Program-made: the position numbers and the translations under genes
Shown here: piece after piece, positions 55,597-64,000 of the stretch
Layout: every line of letters begins with the position of its first letter
Numbering within the stretch: position 1 is the stretch's first letter
The notes under the pieces: generated by a model
Database searches by the model: none
What the model was told of the DNA's origin: nothing
What the model saw: the letters and a program-made list of their open reading frames with translations, nothing else
NCBI GenBank assembly: GCA_014529385.2
Contig: CM043956.1
Span: forward strand, 63,244,620-63,308,619
Reading direction: 5' to 3'
Length of the DNA: 64,000 bases
DNA from: Adiantum capillus-veneris
Taxonomy: Eukaryota > Streptophyta > Polypodiopsida > Polypodiales > Pteridaceae

Positions 55597-57638
55597 TTCA
55601 TACCAATGGCCTTTTTGCCAGGAGGCAAATCACATAAAGTCCATGTGTCATTTTCTATAAGTGCATCATATTTTGATTGCATGGCAGCCATCCAATTTTC
55701 TGAATTCTGTGCTTCATCAAAAGTCAGAGGCTCCTCAATGTCATGTAAGCTAGACACAGCCAAAGCATAACAATCTGATGCATAAGATGCATGGCGAGAG
55801 CCTGAACGAGTACGACTAGACAAAGGTGCATCCAATTTTCTGTCACGCAAAGTGTGCACCAGCCATTTTGGCATACCTCTAGCCTACTCATTTTCAGCCC
55901 TTTCCTCATCAAGTACATCATGTACATCTGCATCAATAATAGGCTGATCTAAAACATTTTCAGAAACCCCCATAGGCTGTACATTTGCCTCATTGGAACT
56001 TACATTCGTATTTCCACCACTGAAAAGAGGCAACAAAGTGTCATAAATGTCCCGTGAGCTTACATTATTGTCTCTAGTACATGACAGCAAGGGCTGAACA
56101 GAATCTTCCACAAACTCTACATCCCATGAAACCAGAATACGTTTTGTTTGCAGATGATACAACCTGTAACCTTTGCTTTCAGCACTATAACCAACAAAAA
56201 TACATTTGATAGCCTTATCATCCAGTTTTCTGCGCTGCACTTGTGGCACCAAAGCATATACCAAACAGCCAAAAGCACGCATGTGCTTAATAGAAGGTTG
56301 TCTATCATGCCATGCTTCATATGGAGTAATAGACTGCAAAGCTTTTGTACAGCACCTGTTAAGTACATAAGTGGCACACATGATGGCCTCAAGCCAAAAA
56401 GAATGCGGTAAAGCTTGACTTTTGACCATACATCGTGCCATTTCCGTCAGTGACCTGTTTTTCCTCTCAGCAACACCATTTTTCTGAGGTGTATAAGGCA
56501 CTGTACATTGGTGTTTTATCCCACGACTAGCCAGAAATGCATTAAATTCATGAGACATATACTCCCCCCCTCGATCGGAACGGAGGGTGCCCATAGTACA
56601 TTTTGAGACATTTTCAGCCATAGCCAGAAATTGTTTGAAGCACATAAAAACTTCGGACTTCGCTTTAAGAGGAAATACCCATGCGTGCCTGGAGTAATCA
56701 TCAATGAAAGTCACGAAGTACAGGCAATTGCCCAAGGACGGAGTTTGCATGGGCCCACAAACATCACTATGCACAAGCTGCAACCTGCATGTGGCCCGAA
56801 CTGAACCATCCTTTGGAAACTTAGAACGCTGCATCTTACCCAAAATACAGCCTTCACAAACATGTTTGACTGGTGCTTCAAGAGGCGGCAAAGAAGCAAC
56901 CATATCAGATTTTTGCAAACGCAGCAAACTGACAAAATTCAGATGACCAAAATGTGCATACCAAAGTTTTGCATCTGAAATAGCCCTTGAATCTACAGCA
57001 GAATTTGCAAAATTTTTTCCACACTTGTCATACAAAGTGAACTTATACAGCCCACGACACAAAAGCCCATATGCAACAATTTCATCACCAAAACTGAGAT
57101 CATGAACTGTACATCTGTCATCCACAAATTTGACTACAAGTCCAAGTCTAGCAAGTGCGGATACAGACAAGAGATTCTTCTTGATCCCAGGTACATAAAG
57201 TGCATCAACAAGTGTAAAGGAACTGCCATTAGCAGCAATGAGCACAATCTTTCCAACTCCCTGAACTGGATAAGAGGTGTTGTTGGCACAAGTGACTGAG
57301 TTCCCATGAGGGACACACTCAAGAGAGGTAAACAATTCACGATATGAGGTAATGTGCTTTGTAGCACCACTGTCGAAATACCACACATGTGAATCTGCAG
57401 CAACTGACAAGCATGCATCATGGACAGTAGGATTGTAAGTGCACTCTGCGCTAAATGCCCATTCTGCATCAACATCAGCAACACAGTCTCCTTTCACAGA
57501 AGACTCAACAATGGCTGCATTTGTAGTGGAACCAGCATTTACAGTGGAACCACCCTCTTTCTTCTTAGCCTCTTTGGCCTTCAACTTAGGACACGACTTG
57601 ATCAAGTGATCATTGGCTTTACAATAATGGAAATGCAT
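55597..57638 (-). pseudogene. Copia 2 protease-integrase region and RT start
   Basis: From 57638: knuckle FHYCKANDHLIKSC (first Cys is Phe), protease [24 protein letters not shown] pattern, GAG-pre-integrase LWYAHFGHLNF, zinc module CEGCILGKMQRSKFP, integrase core VHSDVCGPM, FVTFIDDYSRH, LRSDRGGEY and PQKNGVAERKNR. TGA/TAG or a shift near 55884 ends this frame. The next (55874-55600) reads ENWMAAMQSKYDAL and GMKWVYK, the start of RT, then jumps to the post-RT block. Confidence 0.9.
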
Positions 57639-57639
57639 C

Positions 57640-58480
57640 TTCTTTTTGCCCTTATCACCAGAATTGCCAGACGAAGTACTGCCAGCAGAAGCATTAGAAA
57701 CAGAATTTTTGCCACTCGCAGCAGAACCATAAGAAGTGGCTGCATTACTGTTACCACCCTTTCTTTGAGAAGCAATAAAGCCTGTTCAACTGCACGCTGC
57801 CTAGTCCTGTTTTTTCTGGAAAGTGACTCTTGCAACAGCAATGTGCATAATGCATCAAACTTGACAACTTCAGGATTTCCTTGGGTCATCAGTCTCCAAG
57901 TACTAGCAAAAGTTTGGTAAGAATCTGGTAAGGCATCAAGAACAGTCTACACAAGGGAACTATCTAAAATGACTTCACCTGCAGAAATAAGTTGCTCATT
58001 GATATCCTTAACACTAGCAAGGAAAGTGTCCATATCATCTTCCTCATGCATAATCTTCGACTCCAGCTCTTTACGCAGCAAAGCAATTTTAGCCTCATTG
58101 CGGCTTGCATAAAGTCCTGCTAAAATATCCCAAGCATGTTTTGCAGATTTTGTTGAACGAATGTGAGGAACAATGGTGCGCTTCACAGACAACGCAATCA
58201 ATGCATGAGCCTGCGCATCCTTAACATCCCAACGAGCTTGTTCTACCGTAGGCAAAACAACTCTAACAGCTGCAATCCTTGCAGCAAGACCTGCAACATC
58301 CTCAACATCGCCTACATCCTCAGAACCAGGACGTACATCAATGCCCTGCACAATGTTCCAGACACCCTTTGACACAAGAACATGTTGCATCATATAAGAC
58401 CACATAGGGTAGTTGTCCCCATCGAGCCTGTCCTCAGCAGCAAACATCTTGAACACATCTGTGTTGTTGTTGTCAGCCAT
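57640..58480 (-). pseudogene. Copia 2 gag
   Basis: ATG at 58480 (MADNNNTDVFKMF). LDGDNYPMWSYMMQHVLVSKG and AKHAWDILAGLY are UBN2-type gag. A stop lies near 57950 and a frame change near 57780, before the Ser/Asn-rich segment and the knuckle. Layout is parallel to copia 1 gag but clearly diverged. Confidence 0.88.
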
Positions 58481-58810
58481 GGTAAATGTTGCACCTGATG
58501 TGAAAACTGCCTGAAAATAGGAGAAACGGAGCGGGAACAACTTGTGCTATATAGCACAAACCGTAGAAGACTATAAGGCACCTGTTATGCAGACAACGAC
58601 ACTGACAAAAATTCTGCACAAAATGACAAAATAGCCTGTGCAGTACTGCCTGTAGTGGAAACGAAGGCCGAAATGAGCCCAAATCAAGATTGTGAGCTAA
58701 ATCTAAATTTTTTTCGACCTGCGAACGCTCACCAAAGCTCACTGAAATCGGAGAAAGTGAGCAAGCGTGTGCTGGAGCAGCTGGCGACTAAGCTCGGGAG
58801 GACGTGACCT

Positions 58811-58822
58811 GCTCTGATACCA
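58811..58822 (-). promoter_or_regulatory. Copia 2 primer-binding site, tRNA-iMet
   Basis: GCTCTGATACCA, complement of the tRNA-iMet site, two bases inside the 5' LTR. Confidence 0.93.
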
Positions 58823-58824
58823 AT

Positions 58825-59052
58825 TGTTGGAATTAGGGTTGCAGAGAAACACACACAGCTTGGAGAAGACGAAGGAAGCTCAAGGCACACAATAGAGAGT
58901 GTGTTACTTAGTGTGCAATGGAAAGATAGATAGCCCTAGAGTGATGGGCGTATATACAATGCACGGGGGAAAAAAACCTCCTAAAGAGGGAAAAAATGCC
59001 CCGACGGTCCTAGTGTGTTCACACACATCACTACAACATGTATATGGTAACA
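58825..59052 (-). repeat. Copia 2 5' LTR
   Basis: 228 bp, TGTTGGAATTAGGG...TATGGTAACA in plus orientation. The 3' LTR equivalent is in two pieces at 41345-41433 and 54681-54819. Confidence 0.93.
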
Positions 59053-59095
59053 ATTATAAAAAGGAGCAAAATTGCTCAGATACAATGTCTATGGC

Positions 59096-59416
59096 TTAAG
59101 TGGTCTCTCTCTCATACTCACATAACTCAGCATAACTCCCTATGTCTATATAGAATTCTCCGTTTAGACAAATGTCCTCCGTTTCATTTTGTAGGTCGTC
59201 TGCATGCATTCCATATAGAGTAGTAGCGCCAAGCTCATCTAGCACCACCTCATCGGCTTCCGAATCAGCATCCTCTCCGATCTCCTCCACTGATGCCGCT
59301 GTGATTGGCACATTGTAGCCCTCATACGTCCGTGCACTACAAGGGGCTACCTCTATGACATACCACCAGTTTGGTGTAGCCTTTGTAGGATGAAATACCA
59401 CCTGCAAGAGCCACAT
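59096..59416 (-). pseudogene. CACTA-associated (DUF4216-like) C-terminal exon fragment
   Basis: After a TTGCAG acceptor near 59403 the minus strand reads VVFHPTKATPNWWYVIEVAPCSARTY and then an acidic tail (GEDADSEADEVVLDEL). A (V/F)F-x-x-D/T-P-x-x-x-x-W-x-VI block next to an acidic end is how DUF4216 proteins of CACTA elements finish. With copia 2 removed it sits 2-5 kb from the other CACTA-like pieces, on the same strand. Family call tentative. Confidence 0.4.
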
Positions 59417-60596
59417 AACTTACATGAGTGCTTCCAGACCACTTGTCCTCTAAAGTTGGATGTTAAATATTTACAGAATTACTTGTTCACAATGCTCAGG
59501 TAGTACGAAAGTGTCTCAAAGGTCGGTTTTTTTTTTGGTTGAGTCCACCTGAAGGAAACCTGACTCTCCTCTGCACACAGTAGTGTTGTGACCCTCTATG
59601 TTTATCTTGAACCATTGCACGTCGAACCTTTGTTAGCAGAGACTAACACATGCAACACTGATTATGCATCAAGTGAGGGAAGTCCTATGGATGTGCACAA
59701 TATTTCATATTCACAGTGTATAAGGTCTTGGGCTCATTTGGGAGTTCCACATTGTATATGCTAGCTAGAGGGCTCAACTTAATCCCATAGTAGGAAGGCT
59801 TGTGGTGCATGCCTTTATAAGAAAGCCTTTTATGCAAAGAGGCTTCATTCTTGAGGGATTCATTCTTGAGAGCTCTCGCTTTAGTGTTCACTTTATGGAT
59901 GGCCTAGCCTTGAGCTTAATACCCATGCTTAGAAGGCTAGTGCTAATCCTTTGTAATTAGAGAAGCATTTCTTAATCTAATCTCTACTTTTTTCATTAGT
60001 ATCAATTCTTATATATTCTATTATGTCATGAAGTAGTTTCACCTTCTCATTATTCTAGATTTGAGTGTGTGTGATCACTGATGACTTCTTGCTTATTGAC
60101 CACTCCTATCCTTCTATGAGCACTCGATTTGTGATATTTAACATCTCTAATTAGGTTGACTAAGTAGGTTCTTAATCTTGTGATTAGAGTATGTGCCCTA
60201 TTGTTTGCTCGTGTGTGGATGGGTTTAATGAAAAGCACCATTCACGTAGATTTCGATTAAGTACCTTGATTGGCATGTTGTGATTGGAGAGGTGAACACC
60301 AATGCAATTAGTGTGTGCTTGTCAAGAGTGTGCTTTGAGATTCTAGTCTATGGCAAGTCAAACTTTGGTGGGCTTAACGTGTGTAGGTAATTCTTGATTG
60401 ATGATTATGGAGTGATTAGAGTTAGTGATTTTTTCATGGCTAATCTCTATTGCATTGGAAGAGCATTTTCTTGAATCTCTCATTCGATACATCCAATGAT
60501 GCTCATGCTTCCATGCCCTAGCCGGGTTGTCGATCCTAGGATTGATAATTTTGTTGGTCTTGGGTTGATTAGGTCATGCTACAATTGCCCTCAACA
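59417..60596 (+). repeat. Possible LTR ending at 60596
   Basis: The right edge ends CCTCAACA directly before a primer-site-like sequence. A start at TGTTGTGACC (59584) would give about 1.0 kb, similar to the 958-bp LTR above, but no second copy or TSD was found. Contains no gene. Confidence 0.35.
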
Positions 60597-60597
60597 T

Positions 60598-60616
60598 TTG
60601 GCGTTGTTTTCGGGGA
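60598..60616 (+). promoter_or_regulatory. Diverged TTGGCG-type primer-binding site
   Basis: TTGGCGTTGTTTTCGGGGA resembles TTGGCGCCATTGCTGGGGA at 42392, in the same position after ...CAACA. Confidence 0.45.
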
Positions 60617-62042
60617 TCGATAACCTAAGCTAGGAGTAGAGGACGTGTATAATATAGTAATTTTCACTACTAATTTCATCAATTTTTGAGTGTATGTACC
60701 TCAATTTTGGTTTGATTTGATGATGTATGTGCAAGTAATTGAAGCTAATTTTTGAGTTATGAATATCCCAAACCCCCAATTTCACTCGCAATTTCATTAA
60801 TTTCACACTAACCATTACTAATTTCTCTTCATTTCCATGCTAATTGTACTAATTTCATGCTAATTCTTACTAATTTTTGGCTAACTTCACTAACCTAACC
60901 GCTAACATTTTAAGTGTAATGTATGTCAAATCCCCTTATAAGAGGTGGAATCAACACTTTTATCAAGTTTCTTTGTGTTAATCCATGTCTAACTATTGAT
61001 TTGAGTGGTTGATTTTTGGCCTATAATGGTCAATTTTTGGGCCAAGATTGGAAGAGCCACACATGTGTGTGCAAGGTGGAATCATCTCATGGAGCAAGGA
61101 TTAGCTTGGATGCAATCGATTGTAAGTGCATTGGCCTACTCCATTCAATTTTTGGGTGATTAATTTGATTCCAATGTGCTACTATTTTATTGCTAAAATT
61201 AGGTGTGTAAATCAATTGACATACTTTGAAGAGCCTAATTTGATTCTTTTGGAATGAAATTGATGGTCAATTTTGACTAATGAATGATGTGTGTGTCAAG
61301 ATTAAGCTTGATTTGCAACAAGAATACATGTGTGTGCATAAAAATCATTGTGTGCGTAATGCACCAAAGAGGGAAAAACTGTCATAAAATTCAAGTGTGT
61401 GTGCACCTAATCTTGAGTGTGTGCATGCATAGAAATTGATGGAATTGATGATATGTGAGTATGAAATCATGTAATTGATATGTATGTTAGGATGATTTAA
61501 TCATTGGATATGTCTAATTGCCAAAAATTTGGGCAAAATTTGAGTGTGTGCCCAATTGAAGACCACTTGATTTTCAATGATTGATGGTCAGTTGGGGCAC
61601 CCAAATACTTTTTGATTGTAAAATGTTCATTAAAAGTGTGTGCAATCATTAGATGTAAGCCTAAATGCATTATTGAGCCAAATTTGATCTTTTGTGCTTA
61701 ATTTTTGAGTGTGTGCATTGCTTGATTGGGTCAAAATAGTGTTAATTTTTGAGAAATTAACCATGCATACATTCATTCATGCTTGATCAAGTATGCAATT
61801 TTAGCATTGCAATAAGAAATTGATGGATTATTTGCATAAAATTTTGGCTTAAATTTGGGTGTGTATACCAATCCATGGCATGCACAATCCAATGTGTTAA
61901 TGAATAATTAGTAATTTTTTACCAATTATGATGATGAATTGGCCAAAGAATTGATGTGTGTGTAAAAAATTAGCTTAAAGATTGAGATAGATCAGTCATT
62001 GATGCCCAATTGTGGAAGATTTTTGCCATGCTAATGATTGTA
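60617..62042. other. AT-rich leader-like DNA without genes
   Basis: Repetitive in feel (many TGTGTGTGC-AA and AATTGATG words) but no clear unit. It could be the leader of an old LTR element whose coding part is lost or right of the window. Confidence 0.4.
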
Positions 62043-62573
62043 CAAATGGATGAACATGGCTATGTTGCAGTAATGAGTGTGCCTATCGTACCAAAATTCA
62101 TGTATGTGAAGCTTATTAAACCGAGAGGACAAATCCGTTGGGTTTGAATTAATTCCAATAATGAAATAAGCAACTCAAGTTGCGATGATTAATAAAATGC
62201 TTTGATTTTGCGGAGGAGAGGATGTGTGCAATTAAAGGTCCTATGACAAATGGATGAACATGGCTATGTTGCAGTAATGAGTGTGCCGTGCAAAGGGTGT
62301 GCCACTCACCTCCCTGTACTGCCATGGATGAGGGATCCTTGCATTGTAGAGAAGAAGATTAACATTTTCAGATTTCAGCCCGTCTCGTCGTCGTCCTCAT
62401 CGTCGTCAACATCATCGGCAAGTTCATGGCTATGTGAAGCTTATTAAACCGAGAGGACAAATCCGTTGGGTTTGAATTAATTCCAATAATGAAATAAGCA
62501 ACTCAAGTTGCGATGATTGATAAAATGCTTTGATTTTGCGGAGGAGAGGATGTGTGCTATTAAAGGTCCTATG
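62043..62573. repeat. Tandem duplication (~204 bp) with a foreign ~135-bp insert in copy 2
   Basis: Copies begin with CAAATGGATGAACATGGC at 62043 and 62247 and share the block from GTGAAGCTTATTAAACCGAG to TTAAAGGTCCTATG. Between about 62288 and 62425 the second copy has an unrelated, GC-richer segment that encodes a short open stretch (PCIVEKKINIFRFQPV plus Ser run). Confidence 0.85.
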
Positions 62574-63007
62574 TACATTGCTCACTTGAGTGTAACTTCA
62601 ACCAACATTTGAGCTTGACACAAGAAAATTGAGCATTTATGCATTCCAATTGAAAGCATGTGGATGGGTAATGTGCTTAATTTCCATTATTTAGGTGTAT
62701 GAAAATCAATGGCACCGCATATTCAAGTCGAGAATGAATGATTGGTGTTATCACTTAGAAGACCTAGAGTGATGTGTCTCATCGAATGTTTTGAATCGAG
62801 TGACCCAATTGAGTACATTGTACAATCGAGATGACTTGTGTGGATTACCATGCCAATTGATTAGTTATGGTAATTTTTGCATTAGATTATGTGCTTTCAT
62901 GGTGCCTAAATTGAGCATGAATGGCTGCACAAACCCGAATGGACAAATTCAATTTTGTTTTAATGATTGTAATTAGTGAAGATGAGGAACTCATGATGCA
63001 ATGATTG

Positions 63008-63157
63008 CTATTGGGATTGGGATTTGTCAATGCAAAGGTCGAGATCTCTTTCTGTCTCCCTTGCCCACCCTCTCTTGCTGAATCTGAGGCCCTGCTTTGT
63101 GGGCCTCGATTGGCGTTCACCGCTAGTGCGCGCGCGCACACACACACATGCTCCCTT

Positions 63158-63243
<86 letters not shown>

Positions 63244-63245
63244 TT
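63008..63245. repeat. (CT)n(GT)n compound microsatellite
   Basis: CT at about 63163-63197 and GT to 63242. The adjoining 63.25-64.0 kb has no recognised gene or element. Confidence 0.9.
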
Positions 63246-64000
63246 TCCCCAGACTGCGACCCGCCAGAAATGGAGTCCACCTTTAAAAAAAGGAAAAAAC
63301 AATTTGTTTTCTTTCAATAAGAGGAGGCTCCCACCCTTGAATAAAAATGGAAGTCTTTTGGAGATCTCATGAGCGAGAGTCTGGTCAAGCAAAAAATATA
63401 ACCTTGAGCTTGATAAATTTTTGGGAATGCTCATTGTTTATGAGGAAGGGTAAAAATGAAAAAAATGTTGCATTTTGGTTCAAAGGTGATTGTTTTTATT
63501 GAGTGACCATCATGAGAGAACATCGCACATATAATAGCACTAAATCCAACCAAAATTTTCTCAAATTGACATGCTTATTATGTGATGCACTCTTTTTGGG
63601 TTTTTCTAATGACTTAATATCGTCACGCTTCATTTTGAGGGAATGATGTGTGATTGTGAGTGAGAAATTTTTGACTACATTTTGAGTTGGATTTCCCTTA
63701 GTGTTTGATTTCAATGATGAAATTTTATAATGCAGTCAGTCCTTATTGAGCTATTTTGTGGAGATATTGCCAATGACACAAATATAGTTTGGGTTATCTT
63801 ATGAGAGCTAGAAATTCATTTCAGCACATGCTTTCTCGTTCACTTGCAGTGAATTCCATATATGTTGCGTAAGAGCATTATGGACATTGGTTGGATGTTT
63901 TCTATGCACAAATGACCTTAATTTGCACGTATAATTCCAATTGTGCTAATTTCATGTGGCATTTGCATTACGCTAAATGAAAATTTCCTTTTTGGTATGC

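Overview
The window is nuclear DNA of a land plant. Evidence: short GT-AG introns, a pentatricopeptide-repeat (PPR) gene, plant-type Ty1/copia and Ty3/gypsy retrotransposons primed by initiator tRNA-Met, an L1-type LINE, CACTA-like fragments and very long GA/CT microsatellites. The density of nested repeats and GA tracts suggests a large repeat-rich genome; a seed-free plant (fern or lycophyte) is my guess, not something the sequence proves. Only two host genes are recognisable and both carry lesions.

Layout. 0.4-2.6 kb: a spliced plus-strand gene whose exons encode an amino-methyltransferase-like module followed by an SCP/FCP-type HAD phosphatase-like module; all inferred splice phases agree, but the phosphatase exon has two offsetting frameshifts and a stop. 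2.6-8.7 kb: tandem repeats, GA arrays, and a full-length two-ORF LINE on the minus strand. 9.9-11.1 kb: a tRNA-derived SINE with a 10-bp target-site duplication (TSD), and an older LINE remnant. 12.3-13.7 kb: a P-class PPR gene, minus strand, with two frameshifts. 14-18 kb: tRNA-like SINE heads, G/C homopolymers, GA/CT arrays, a large inverted repeat and a 5'-truncated LINE copy. 18.1-26.8 kb: a complete chromovirus-type gypsy element with nearly identical LTRs but a dead polymerase. 27.3-32.9 kb: a copia element (TSD GGGAG) lacking integrase and split by a solo LTR of the same gypsy family. 33.2-34.6 kb: a 1.32-kb TIR element with TTAA at both ends, sitting inside a dispersed repeat. 34.7-41.3 kb: a CACTA-like terminus, CACTA-like coding fragments, another LINE fragment and more microsatellites. 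41.3-59.1 kb: a second copia element (TSD ATTAT) lacking reverse transcriptase; its 3' LTR is split by a 13.2-kb LTR element (TSD TAGTG) with gag and protease only, an array of 24-bp palindromes in its leader, and a captured DEAD-box helicase fragment. 59.1-64 kb: another CACTA-like exon, a diverged LTR/primer-site junction, and AT-rich DNA.

The strongest leads are the palindrome array plus captured helicase in the 13.2-kb element, the methyltransferase-phosphatase gene, the repeated association of one LINE type with GA/CT microsatellites, and the TTAA element with a paralogous empty site. Insertion order can be read from nesting: copia elements first, then the gypsy solo LTR and the 13.2-kb element inside them. 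Long ORFs that remain open (LINE ORF2 of 1130 codons, gypsy 3' pol of 729 codons) argue that the lesions elsewhere are mostly real rather than assembly noise.
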